Below the pieces are notes generated by a model. That model was not told where the DNA came from and made no database searches. It was given only the letters and a program-made list of their open reading frames with translations. From Labia minor (lineage: Eukaryota; Arthropoda; Insecta; Dermaptera; Spongiphoridae), in the NCBI GenBank assembly GCA_963082975.1, contig OY720344.1, positions 90,898,538 to 90,962,537 of the forward strand: DNA of 64,000 nt, given 5' to 3'. The translations under genes were made by a program, and so were the position numbers. Position 1 is the first letter of the stretch. The number at the start of each line of letters is the position of its first letter. Below are positions 23,237 through 35,374 of this stretch, piece by piece.

Positions 23237-24500
23237 TATATTAAACCATAGATAAATTAAATAAATATTTTTTTAATTTTTATAGAACTAAATTATAATT
23301 TGGCTGAAAAATAATATACAATACGTGTAATTGTATATATATTTTATACCTTTAAAATTAAATATTTATTATATAGGATATAATTTCTGAACTATTAAAC
23401 ATAATGTTTTATTTATTAAAATAAATACATAAATTATTAGGTCAAATTCGATATTTTTTTTATAATGACTAATTAAGTAAGAGAAATCTTATTTTAATCA
23501 TGTGATAACTCATTAATTATCAAATAATTACTACAATCTAATATAATGAACATATATATTTATTTATTTATTTTGACCCTTAATCAGTCTAGAAAGTAAT
23601 AATCATTTTCAAAATCATGAAATTAATTTTAAAACCTTTAAATATATAATCAAACTTGTATAAAAAACCGCACAATGAAAATGAAGAGTAGATGTTAGCT
23701 AATGATAATTGAACTTAAGTAATTTTAAGGACTTTATTTTATTTTATTTTTTTATTATATTTGTATGAATATATTAAAGTTAATTATATGTTAAATAGAT
23801 GAAAAATATTTTCAAAGGACTATAAATAATTTTACATAGTATTTGTTCGAAACGAACATTTCATCTTTTTCAAATCACAATTACAATTTATAACTTCTTA
23901 TATAGGAATGAAGAAGAAAACGATGAAATACAGTAAACATATGATTTATTTTGTATTTGATCGTATAAAATATACTTAATAATTTCAATATAATTTCCAT
24001 ATATATATATTCATATTTAAAATTATCTAGAACGAGTGTTTATTTAAATGAATTTATTTTCCCCTTCCCCTCTTATCTTCCCTTTACTTTTCATTAACCT
24101 TTATTAAGTCAATGCTTGAAGGTTTCTTTGAATGATTCTCTCTTTCTCTCTCATTGGACAACTCAAACATAATATGACCCCCATTTATAATTTTATTTAA
24201 GTTCCTAAGTTCTTAACGTCAAATGACTTGGAAAAGGATTCTCTAGAATGGTTCCAACGATCTGATTAGTTATAAAAGTAATAAAACAATCCAATGATAG
24301 TTTAAATGAATAATAAATTAAATTATTTTATAAAAATAATGTAAATGATATTATTATATTAAGTATAGCAGGAAAAATAATATCTTCATCTAAATGAAGA
24401 CTTTTTTTAAGGTGTTAATTTAATATTTTTTTATACTATAAAATATTTGAATTTATCTTTTATTTAAGCTATCGTTATATTATTTGATTAATATTATAAC
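23221..24500. other. AT-rich DNA, no gene seen
   Basis: A/T-rich, starting in a (TA)n tract. The patch 24060-24260 is less AT-rich, with pyrimidine runs. No exon-like frame. Confidence 0.5.
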
Positions 24501-24537
24501 AGATCAACCTTTGGAACCTTCCTAGAACATCCTAAAA

Positions 24538-25090
24538 TATGGATAGGCTACAGAAAAAAAGTACTAGGTTCTTCAATAAGTTCACGGAACGCCATTTATT
24601 CTTCAATATCATCGGAAAAATACAAGGTATAGTATTGGAAGACCGTCGATTGACTGAAAGAAATTTAATAGAGGCTTTAGGCATTTCATTGGGCTCAGTG
24701 AGCAATATTTTGAGTATTAATTTGGGTTTCAAAAAACTTTCAAAATGGGTGCCGCAAAAATCATTTCTAAAATAACTGAATTGAAGTACGAATTGGTGCA
24801 ACATCCAGCCTATTCGCCAGCAATAGCTCCCCTCTGAGATTTCTGGCTCTTCCCACACCTCAAAAAATATCTCCGTGGAAAACAATTTTCTTCAAACGAA
24901 GAGGTAATAGCTGCCGTGAAGGGATATTTTGCAGAGCTGCCTGAAAACCATTCCAGTCAAGGGATCCATAAATTAGAAGACTTTTGGAATCACTGTATTG
25001 AATTTGAGGGAATCTACGCTGCAAAATAACGTCATTTTTACAAATAAAAATTGGTTTCTTTATTTCCCTTTCGCGAACTTATTAAACAAC
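24538..25090 (+). pseudogene. Mariner transposase pseudogene, internally deleted
   Basis: From the ATG at 24539 the frame gives a helix-turn-helix-like segment with DRRLTERNLIEALGIS, then GFKKLSKWVPQ, as in mariner transposases. The next frame holds YELVQHPAYSPAIAPL, a stop codon, DFWLFPHLKKYLRGKQFSSN and KLEDFWNHCIE, the C-terminal catalytic region. The middle, with the first two catalytic Asp residues, is deleted. The third Asp after YSP is replaced (PAIAP). A terminal-repeat-like end GCGAACTTATTAAACAACCT lies near 25071-25091; the left terminal repeat was not found. It belongs to a different mariner family from those at 8753 and 17228. Confidence 0.85.
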
Positions 25091-25179
25091 CTATTAAATT
25101 GAATTTCCAAGTCAATTACAGAAAGATATATCTATTAAAAATTTCATTTTTATATTTTGAATTAAATTCTAAATTTATA

Positions 25180-25252
25180 AACCTGGTGGGGTTTGAACCC
25201 TCGTCTCCAAGCCTCATAGGTCACAACCTTATTAGTTGCAGCAAATAGTTTT
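25180..25252 (-). repeat. tRNA-derived SINE-like remnant
   Basis: The minus strand has GAGGGTTCAAACCCC, a perfect match to the RNA polymerase III B box GTTCRANNC with a partial T-stem. The upstream part does not give a convincing A box or cloverleaf, so this is not called a tRNA gene. It lies directly next to the mariner remnant. Confidence 0.4.
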
Positions 25253-25567
25253 ATTAAGTTAAATAAAAAAAATAAGTTTAGGAGTGCTACTGAGGTTCTG
25301 AGATAATACTTTAATTTGCAACATAAAACATTAAAATAAATAATAAGAATAATAGACTTAATATATAATTAAGTTTATTATGGAAAGAAAAAAAATGATT
25401 TAAATGGAAATTAAATTGAGTGGGTAGAGGTAGGAATTATTTCGTCTTTAACTATTGAGATTTAATTTATTAAATTCTCTTATAATCCAAATGGATTAGA
25501 AAAGAGTCTTTGATTAAACTCTTCAATTTGGTTATAAAGCGAATTTCCTTTCTACTTCATATTTCAG

Positions 25568-25990
25568 GTGTATTGTGTCTGTTGGTTCAAGTGAATTCAC
25601 TCGTGAAATTAATAAGGGATAAGAGAGAGAGAAAGAGAGGGCCTACAAGACAAAGGAGGATAATAAATATCCCTTCAACTTTATGGGTGCGGTTGTTGTT
25701 GTTGTTGTTGTGCTTTGCGGTGGCCGGTAACTTATGCATCGGCAGTTGAGCGCGAAAGAGAGAGAGATGAACCTGGGCTTCTTCTCCAATAAACTAGTGG
25801 CATCAGGAGGAACGTGTGGGCGCCACAATGGCCGCCGCGAATCCCCCAGGCCCTCAACAACATCCAAAACAACTCCTACCCAGATGCGTGTAATTGTCCT
25901 TATGGGAGGTAGACTCCTCTCTTATCAATTGGCAACTGCTGCTCACTCCTCATTGCAAGCGTACATAAATAGCAATCGAATTGGATTTTA
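25568..25990 (+). promoter_or_regulatory. Island with candidate 5' exon or promoter
   Basis: A strong acceptor-like TTCTACTTCATATTTCAG ends at 25567. Downstream are GAGAGA runs, (GTT)n, GCGCGAAAGAGAGAG and a YY1-like ACAATGGCCGCCGCG. An ATG at 25828 in a near-perfect initiation context opens 21 codons beginning MAAANPPGPQQHPK before a stop at 25891. Candidate donors (GTAACT at 25727, GTGTAA at 25888, GTAGAC at 25909) are weak, so exon borders are open. It may be a 5' exon of the same plus-strand gene as 29824 and 46436, or a promoter. Confidence 0.3.
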
Positions 25991-26099
25991 ATTTAAGCAT
26001 TATATTACTGGAACATTTTATGAACGTTCTATTAGCATTACCACCTGTTCTCCCACCCTTCATTTGTCACTGTGGAACTGGATCTGTTCTGAATAACAA

Positions 26100-27463
26100 A
26101 CACCCACTCGTTTTCAATTGATTTGTATTTTTATTCAATAGAAATTATTAATATAATACATGCATTATTATTTAATATATTATACCTATGGATGTAGAAT
26201 ATACGCAAATATATATTTGATAATTAAATAAAAGTAATTATGATACGAATATCGATAACAAAACATAATTATTGCAAAAATATTGCCATATCTTAACCTC
26301 AGCTCTGCATTCTTCCTTACCTAGCTCCACCCCCCCCTTCGAATAATTCTGATATTTTCTCATATTTTTATATATATTTAACTCTATTGAACTACTATAT
26401 ACATCAATTTTGATCTTATTTTACTTGATTGTAAATTTAAATCATTCAAAATATTAAATAAAATATTTTTGCTATAAATATATATATATTCATATAGTTT
26501 AGTTATTTAATCAATTAAATAAATTTTAATGATTAAAAATTGAGGAAAAAATAAGAAATACTAAAAATTTGAACACGAAAAAATTTCTATTAATTTAAAT
26601 TTACGTATTAATTTATAATTATTATTTACGAAAGGGCGTAAATTGGTGTGGATATCATGTCTTGCTAAATGGCTTAAACACTTCAAGAGCGGGATTGCCG
26701 AAACTTTCTCGGGCTAAAAAAGACATATTTCCATATATTTAAATTTCTAATCGAATTTTAATTAATTTTTTTTTAAACCATGAATTTTTATTTGGATAAA
26801 TTATTTTTTGATAATTATATAATTAAAATATAATAATATTTTATCGGCTTTTTATATGACATGTAAGTTATATATAAGATAATTTTAAATAAAAATTATT
26901 TTCCGAAAAAAAAATAATTGATTCAATTATTGAAATTATATAAAAAAGTTAAATTTAAATAAACATTTAATATATTTACTACATAAGATAACAATATTTA
27001 TAGATACAGATAAATTGTTTAAAATCACTTTATTTATATTGTTTGTTTTGATATAGAAAATAATTTTCGAATAATTTCATTCCAAGGGCATGCCCTAGAT
27101 TTCAGGGTATTTCACAGCTCCACCATTAATCGAACGAACTCAAAAAGAAGATTCGTTCATTCATTTTCATAAATTCCTTCCAGCTATGTCATTTTTCCTT
27201 CTCTTTCCCACTCCTACAATAAAAGACAAACATCTCATGCCAGGGCGAAAGAGAGGGAGAGAGAAAGAAACCCCGCAGTCAATGGAAGATCTGCATTTCA
27301 ATCCAAGCTCTATAATCATTCAATTATATCTTATTCCCAATTGCAAATTTAATAAATTACAACGTACGGCTCAATATAATAAAAGGCTTTATTTTGTTAG
27401 CCAAGTAAGATTATTTCATTTTAAAAATTTTCAAAAACTATTATTTATTTTATTATAATACAT

Positions 27464-27496
<33 letters not shown>

Positions 27497-27745
27497 TGTT
27501 TATTATATGTATGAATATTAGAATATATTGTAATAATTTTATAAATGAAAATACTTAAGTTATTAACATAATATTTTTTTATTACATAATAATATAATTC
27601 AAGGAGATATGTTGAACGATGATAATACTCGTATATCGATATATTTATATTTTAGATATGTTAAACAAAAACTATTATTTTTAAATTTACATAAAATACA
27701 TTTAATAGAAATAATAACGATATATATATATATATATATATATTT
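26100..27745. other. AT-rich DNA, no gene seen
   Basis: A/T-rich with (TA)n at about 27468-27491. The patch 27080-27330 has mixed composition with GGGCATGCCC and GAAAGAGAGGGAGAGAG; the 90-residue frame there has no recognised domain. Confidence 0.5.
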
Positions 27746-27753
27746 CATATAGG

Positions 27754-27994
27754 CAGTGGTGTATTGGGAGGGGTACACGGGAGAACGACGTTCTCTTTAC
27801 TTTTTTTAGAACCGGAACGCGTTCCAGTATTTTTTCATGTCCCGACAACTCAACTTAAACTGTTAGAATTTCTTTTTTTGTATAGTAAAAATAAGAAAAA
27901 TTAAAAACTTATATGGAAAGAAATAGTTTGCTGAAAATAGGACTTTGCTCCCACTATGCGTTCCCTTACTTCTTATTTTACCAATACATCACTG
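27754..27994. mobile_element. hAT-type MITE, 241 bp
   Basis: Begins CAGTGGTGTATTGG and ends CCAATACATCACTG. A perfect 8-bp duplication, CATATAGG, flanks it at 27746-27753 and 27995-28002. No coding capacity. Its terminal sequence differs from the other hAT-type elements in the window. Confidence 0.92.
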
Positions 27995-28002
27995 CATATA
28001 GG

Positions 28003-29399
28003 TTTCTATATATTCATTTTAAATATATATATATATATATATATATAGGTGTATAAATGAAATATTTTTAAATGAGTATATATTAATTTTTTAATTTTAT
28101 AAATAAATGGTATTATATTAAATAAATTGTAAATCTAAAAATAATCAATAATTAACTTTCTATAGTTCTACATATTTTATCTGTTTATGTATTTGAGATC
28201 TCAAAAGGAATATAAATATCCAAAATTATTATTTTTTTTTAAATGATCCATTACAATATTCTCACTTGTACTTTTAAAATAAATAAAATTATTTTAATTG
28301 GGACTAAATTATTTAATAATTACCGTATCACTTGTATTATAAAAATAAAATATATTATCAGTTTAAATGATTTAACAAAGGAAATTGAATTATAAAATAA
28401 TAAATATTTTATATTTATATTATATAATCATCAATATAATAATTAATTAAAAAAGTATTTAAATTGATTTCAAATTATTAAATATAAATATTAATATATA
28501 TATATATACATAAATTAAAATTTATTGATATTGATTGCTGTTTAGTATTAAATCTTCTATTTCAAGCTTTTCAGTTTGTTTTGAAATTAGAATATTTCGA
28601 TGTTATTTCTATGTGTCGTTTTCGTTTGGTGAAAACAGGTTGTTTTATGATTTTATGATATTTAGATTCATTTTGAATATTAAAGTATGTATATAAGTTT
28701 AAGCATTTTTATATTAACTTTTTTATAACTACATTTTATTAATTATTTCTACTTTATATTTAATTTTTTTTTTTTAATAATATAGATAAATTATTCAAAT
28801 TCAATATATATATACAGACTTAGGCATTTAGTAAAATTCAAAAAAATATATTTTAAAAAAATAAATATATAAAATAATTACAAAACTATCTAATATTAAT
28901 TAACTTTTTCCAGTTAAAAACAAATGTATCTATAAAGTACATATTATATTTTTATTATTGAAAATTGTTAAAATTAAACTTTTGGTATTTTTAATGGGTG
29001 TTTAAAGGTGCCCAATTTGATTTCCGATTTCAATTTCATATAGTTTTATAATATTATTTTCATTAGGAATATTTTATAAATTACTCTGAATATTAATATT
29101 TTGATTGGACTATTAAATGTAGAAGAAAATAAAAATTTATTAAAGGAAACAGACATTTGCTTTATTTTTATAGTTATTTTGGAGTAATTAATTTTTTTAA
29201 TAAAATCAATTTTATTCATTGAGGATTTTAAATTGTTTGATTGTATCTTATTTATATGTTTTATAAATATTTATCAAAGTATTAAATGTATATAGTTATA
29301 TTTAAAAAAGTAAATTTGATTTATTGAAAATATTAAAGTATGCGATTAAAATTTCGTAATCTTTCTGGTATTTTTGAGGACATCTCTTTATAAGAATAA
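28003..29399. other. AT-rich DNA, no gene seen
   Basis: Nearly pure A/T sequence directly upstream of the GC-rich promoter-like island. (TA)n at 28025-28046. No exon-like block. Confidence 0.55.
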
Positions 29400-29850
29400 G
29401 TGAGCCTAAGGGATTTCAGGGCATTCAAGTTTCTTGTTATTCGAGTCGAGGGACTTGAATGCACGACCGCTAGTACTCTAGGCGCTGTATGTCTGCTGGG
29501 TGGCAATTGCTGGGAGGCTTCAGTGTCGGGGGCGGGGGCCTCAGGGGGGGCCAATGGGCTGCGCCGCCCAGCGGCCAATGGGATGCGGGCCCCGCCTCGG
29601 GAGCGGGTAGGGGAGCCCCTCTGCCCGAGAGGCCCTTTCCAGTCATTTGGCCTGGCGACGCTCCGAGGCACACACCGTGTTTGTTACCTTGCCTTAAGTG
29701 CCGGCCCCACAGTGACTCCCAGCTTTTGCCCCAGTGTCTCTCGTGTCAATATCCGTGCTCGCTTTGTTTGTGTGTTCGCTCGCTCTTGCTTCTCGTTCGC
29801 CAGCATCAGCAGACATTCGCCACTGTAAGTTTTTGCACTTTACATTTTTC
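29400..29850 (+). promoter_or_regulatory. GC-rich CCAAT/GC-box promoter with probable first exon
   Basis: A sharply bounded GC-rich block in very AT-rich DNA. It holds GGGGGCGGGG near 29528-29538, CCAAT boxes at 29551-29555 and 29575-29579 in matching GGCCAATGGG contexts, and CCCCGCC near 29590. At 29825 a consensus donor GTAAGT follows CACT, so an exon probably ends at 29824. The repeated CCAAT plus GC boxes without TATA point to a broad TATA-less promoter firing to the right. The several overlapping open frames on both strands result from GC content. The plus-strand direction rests on the donor. Confidence 0.5.
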
Positions 29851-31140
29851 TCATCTGATTTGGCCTGATCCCCGCAGGGGGCAATCGAAAATCCCGCCCC
29901 CGCAAACACAAACTAAAAATCATATATTATTATTATTCGAGATCTATCAATCGATAAACAACAACTTTTTTCCATTTCTTATTCAAAAAAAAAACATCAG
30001 CAAAGAAAAACAAATCTCTAGTATCATTTTGGTATTCAATTGATCTATCTATTCGGGCACCACCTGTTGAGTTTCGCGACCCTCTTACTGATAGGATCAA
30101 TTTTCTATTGTCGAATTTCTTAATAATACCTTCAGGGTATCAAAAATCGATCATTTTAATGCTTTGTTCCAATTGTATAGAATTTTTATCTTAAACATCC
30201 AATCAATAAATCATTGTATCCTACAATACTATGTTTTAGATCGGTTAATATAAAATCTCAATAATATTAATTGAAAAAATTACATAATTTATAATTATTT
30301 GAAAGTTCTTACAAAAATTAAAAAAGAATATTAATATTTTTGTTATTAATAAGTAAATTCATATTCCCTAAAAACAATACCCTATTCAAAATAATATTTT
30401 TATTAAATTATCTATTTTTAACATAAAATGGTTAAAATAGTATGCTTTTAAGTTGTATATTTTTCTTTATTTTTACTGATATTGTGTGTGTTAAAGACTA
30501 TTTTTTTATTTTATTCAAATTTTCCTAGAAAACAGATAAATATTTTTTTTTAAATACATATATAGACAATATATATTGAATTCAATAAAATTATGTTTCA
30601 TTCTTTTTATTTTGTGTTGTTTTAAGAACTTTGTGAATTTGTTTATTTATTTTCTGGTTTAACGATTTTATCTTTTGGAATCTTTTGGAAAAATTGTTAT
30701 TTATCATTATGAACACCTTCATTATATCATTCTGTTATTAATATGATTCATTTACAATTATTTCTTATTGATTTCTATTTGATTGTATTTATATTTTAAA
30801 AAAAATTAATCTTTTTAAAAAATTATTATATATATATATTTTAATCAACATAATAATATTATTTTAAACATAGCTTCTTTTTGTGACTAAGCCATGATTA
30901 TTTTAAATTTAATTCATATTATTATTTTAAAATATGAGGAATATTTTTATATGAAATTAATATTTAAGTAAAGTAAATGATTAATATATATATATATCAC
31001 TTAAATTAACTATCTATATCTATATGATTGTTAACATAAAATAAATAATATATTGCAAAAAAAATACAAAAATTGATTTAAATTATATAAATTCACTCTC
31101 TAAACTATCTATTGATTTTATATTTATATTTAAATTGCAA
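29851..31140. other. AT-rich DNA, probable intron
   Basis: Apart from the first 200 bases, which are of mixed composition, this is A/T-rich. It would be intronic if an exon ends at 29824. No further exon seen. Confidence 0.4.
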
Positions 31141-31144
31141 TATA

Positions 31145-31590
31145 GTTATTGAAATTTCGCCGATGTTATCATCCCGTTCCGTTTGGAAAGCTTCTTATCT
31201 CTCTTTTCAATAACAACCACCCCACAATAACTTTCACTTAATTGGTGTTCACTTCCGAGGGATCACCTCCAATTCAAATTAGAAACAAATATTAGGACAA
31301 TAACTGTTCAGGAGGGATGATGCAAACCGGACATCAGCCACGTTTCGCTCTTAATTGATTTGTCATGTCAGAACAGAGAGACACAAGACATTCATCCCCA
31401 CTCAATTCCACCCCCGTAAAAAAACGCCCCTTCGTCTTTCCCTCTGTCAAACCTCTCCCTGTTAGTCATATCAGGATTTTAATCACATTTAGGGAACGTT
31501 CTGGATGAAACCTATTATGATAAGAATACTTGATCGAATTTGCATAGGCAAATAAAATGGAAAAATGGATCGCCTAAGGCCTAAAAAGGA
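31145..31590. promoter_or_regulatory. Noncoding island, possible enhancer
   Basis: About 440 bases of mixed composition contain TTTCACTTAATTGGTG, an NK-type homeodomain-like site, CTCTTAATTGATTTGTCATGTCAG, and pyrimidine-rich blocks. No long frame. The borders to A/T sequence are abrupt on both sides, as expected for a selected element in drifting DNA. Confidence 0.3.
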
Positions 31591-31599
31591 TAAACAAAT

Positions 31600-32460
31600 A
31601 ATATGATACATCTCTCTAACAAAAAAATATTCATATTTTTATTATTCCATTTATATATATATATACATATATATGTATATATATGTATATATTATATATT
31701 ATATAATTCTTATCAATTTCCTGTAAATTTTTAAGGATTGTTATCGATGAGAGTATTCAAAAATTAAATTTATGAATATTTTCTTCTTAAATTTATTTTT
31801 AATATGATTATACAATATAGTAAATAGAATTTCTATATTTTGAAATTTCAGAATTTTGTTCAGTATTAATTACACAATTAATTTCAATTAATTATAAAGA
31901 TATTAATATATATATATATTATATATTGTTATAAACATATATATAGATATTGGTAAATTATGGAAAATATAATAACAATAATAAATGGGTATGTAAATAT
32001 ATTTCTTCTTTTTTTACAAAATTATTAATTATATTGATGAAGTCTTGTATGTAATAGTAACTATATAAGTTAGATAATAAATGAATTGGTATTCGGAAAT
32101 TGATCTATTTATTAGCAAAAAATCAAAAACTAATTTTTTTATTAAAAATTTACAATTAATTAATTTTAATATTTATTAATATTGACTAAGAGTCAAATTA
32201 ATGATTTTAATTTCCACGGCGATTCTCTCCAACGCCACATATCGTTTTCTATATGATATATTATTATTATATTATCAATCAATTACGCCTAAATCATAAT
32301 AAAAAAATATATTCTTTGGATACTAAAACTTAAATAAAGTAAAGAAATAATGGAGTATTTTTTGATAATAAACCTCTTTTATTCTTTTAAAGCACATTCA
32401 CTGATCGTAAAGAAAGATTATACCCCTTTTTAAATAATCACAATAATTTATTTTTTATTT

Positions 32461-32519
<59 letters not shown>

Positions 32520-33830
32520 TTGTTCTTTTTTGGTTTATTAAAATGAAAATTTTATTTATAAAGAATATTATAATATCAAGATTATAATATCTCAAGGTTC
32601 AGATAGATGGGTAATAATTTTATATTTTTTAAACATAATCTATAATTTGTTTTATATATAATTTAAATTTTAATTCAGCCTGTTTGTTCTTAAGACAATT
32701 ATATAAAAACGTTTGTTATTCAGCTATCATTATTATTAATAATTTTGTTTTTCATAACAATATTTTGTTTTAATACAAATATTATTTTTAAATAAAATAT
32801 TAATATATAATTATCTGCTAGCCACTTTCAAATTATGACGGGCTAGAGATTTATTTGTTATTATTTATATAATAAATATTATATTCTTTCTCGTCATAGT
32901 ATAATTAAATTAATATTTTATATTGAAGCATTATTAATGGTAGATACATTATAATCTTTTCCAGGGATTATCTAAATTATATGAAGTATTTTATTCTAAT
33001 GAATATAAAGGTATATATATATGTAAGTATTTGTATTTATCTAAACTTCTAACTTATATCAAATTCTTAAATCAGAAAATTTTGTTCACAAAATGATTCA
33101 ATTATTTATTTAAATTAAAATACGTGTGTTTTTTAATGATTTTTTTTTAAATGTTTGTTTGTTTTTTTCGTTTTTTTTTTAAAGTGTGTAGGTACAATTA
33201 ATAATAATTTTTAGACGAGTTTCCAAAGCGGATATTATAAATCATTAGCTAACCTACTAGTTATGGGGAAAATAAAAATGACAAAGACCCAGCGATTAAT
33301 TAGTGTAATAGTCGTTTGTACCCCAGATCTCTTGGCTACCCTTTCCTCCCCTTTTTTGAAACGATGAATAATTCACTAACAACATGTGTGACTCCACATC
33401 TGTCTTCGTAATCACTGTGAACCAGTTTTTCTCTTTTTCTACTTGATGCTAACTTTTTGTTTTTAAACAAATTCTTGCAATTTATCACTTTTTTTACAAG
33501 TTTCATATTAATAATAAAAAGAGAAGTTGAAGCGAGTAGCAAGAAAATTAAAAATCTAAAAAAAAAATTCAGGTGATGAGATTTTTTTTATTTATTAAAT
33601 TTATTTTACATTCTTATATCTTCGATAAATCAAAATATAAGCTTTAAAATATAGCCATATTTATTTTATTTATTTTAAGCAATAAAATAATACAAATCTT
33701 TGAAATCTAATAAATAATAATATAAAATATACATATAATAAATATTATATGCCTGAAGTAGATATTTTTTCATTTTAATTTTATATACTTATTATATGTA
33801 TATAAAACAAAAAAAAAAATTTAAATAAAA
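31600..33830. other. AT-rich DNA with long (TA)n
   Basis: A perfect (TA)n microsatellite of about 54 bases is at 32464-32517, the longest in the window. Nothing else recognised; a short mixed patch lies at 33215-33345. Confidence 0.6.
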
Positions 33831-33833
33831 AAA

Positions 33834-34440
33834 GCTGGAGTGTCTCCACTCGACTATCTCACAATTTGAATTGGATTAAATAACATATATTATATTTAAA
33901 TTATAATTTAATTAATTATAAATTAAAATTAATAAATAATATTTATTAAAGCAGCGCATATTTGGCTCTTTGATGATAGCACCAAGTCACGTGCTGGCGC
34001 GTTACTTGCAGTCGTGTTAAAAACTTAATTCCGGTACTTTGAGCGATTCAATCGAGCTGAAATTCTAGATATAAAAGTTTTATACAATTTTTAATCATGT
34101 GAAAAACTATCAAACATATGTACATCTTTATTTTTACAGTCACTTTAGAGGAAAAAAATCAAAACGTAGATAATGACCCTCTTCCGGTTGAGCTACATTT
34201 CTCAAAAGTTGAGAGAAAATTTTGAATAATGCCCGTGTACCAAATTTCGTTATTCTAGCTCATACCGTTTTTGCTTAATCTTGTCTACATACACACATAT
34301 AAACACATATCCCCCCCACACACACACATAGACAGACTCAGACACAGACATTTTTCTCAACCTAGTGAAAATGACTCAGGGACATTCAAAACGTATAAAA
34401 ACATCAAAATCTCGACATCGAAAATTTTCATGAATGCAAT
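33834..34440 (+). repeat. Unclassified dispersed repeat, copy 2 of 3
   Basis: Shares with copies at 19901 and 40209 the blocks GGAGTGTCTCCACTCGACTA, CACCAAGTCACGTGCTGGCG and TTCCGGTACTTTGAGCGATT. It continues through TCACTTTAGAGGAAAAAAA to a CA-rich tract near 34284-34335 and AACGTATAAAAACATC. The tail (GACAGACTCAGACACAGACA) resembles the 3' ends of some non-LTR elements, but no protein remains. Confidence 0.8.
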
Positions 34441-34449
34441 ATTATCTGG

Positions 34450-35370
34450 CTAGATAGTAATGATAAATAAAAATTATGTCTCAAATCGAAGAGAGGTCAA
34501 GAATAATGAGTGTATAGTATGATAAATAATCAATATAATTATAATATATATTATATATATTTAAATAAATTTTTAACATTATAAATTGTCTATTATAGCA
34601 TATTAAATAGATTAATTTATTATTTAAACAATCCCTTTTAGCATTCTCTACACTTTCTATTTTAGTAATATTAATATTAAATAAATAAATAAATAAAAAT
34701 TATTTTGCTGAATCATTATATTAAAATGTTTACATTCGACAGATGATAGTTTCTGTCCATGTCCTCGAAACCATTACCTTATTATTATCATAAATTTTCA
34801 ATAGAATATATACTATATATAGGATAATATTTATAATAGAAATATAAATAACAATAATATATATTCTAAATAAATTAAATTATCCTATATTTCCCCTCTT
34901 TTTTACATATTCTTATAAAAAATTAACTCTCTTATATATAGATATATATAAACAAGAGAGTTTACTAATGTTTAAATAAATAACATAAATATAAATTATT
35001 ATTATTTTAAAATTTTAACCAGATGTTTCATATTACCTACATCTATGAATATTATAATTTGTAATATAATTATTTAAGCCCCTAGGTGCTAAATGAAAAC
35101 CTTTTTAACAGTATTTTAATTAATACCTTCTATTAATGGGTGCGAAATCTATGTTTTGTAATTTTTTTTCCACAGACTCTTCCAAATATATTATGAAAGT
35201 AGGAAATAAATAATTAATCAGGATATTTCCTCAATTGGGCTTTAAGCTTTTAATTGGTGAAAAAAAATGATATTTGATATTTATTTGAAAACAGTTTTAA
35301 GCAATGATATTATTGTATAATAGATTTTATTTAAATATATCCCATATATATATATTTCTATAAATAGTAA
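34450..35370. other. AT-rich DNA, no gene seen
   Basis: A/T-rich; contains small palindromic (TA)n/(AT)n patches such as TATATAGATATATATA near 34936. No exon-like sequence. Confidence 0.5.
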
Positions 35371-35374
35371 AGTA

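Noticed and set aside
25180-25252. tRNA gene
   Set aside because: Only the B box and part of the T-arm fit; no intact cloverleaf or A box.
29489-30043. Long open frames on both strands in the GC-rich block
   Set aside because: Several overlapping frames on both strands are open only because stop codons are rare in GC-rich DNA; none shows a domain and the plus-strand donor at 29825 interrupts them.
32464-32517. CRISPR-like or satellite array
   Set aside because: A plain (TA)n microsatellite with no spacers; no CRISPR array is present in the window.
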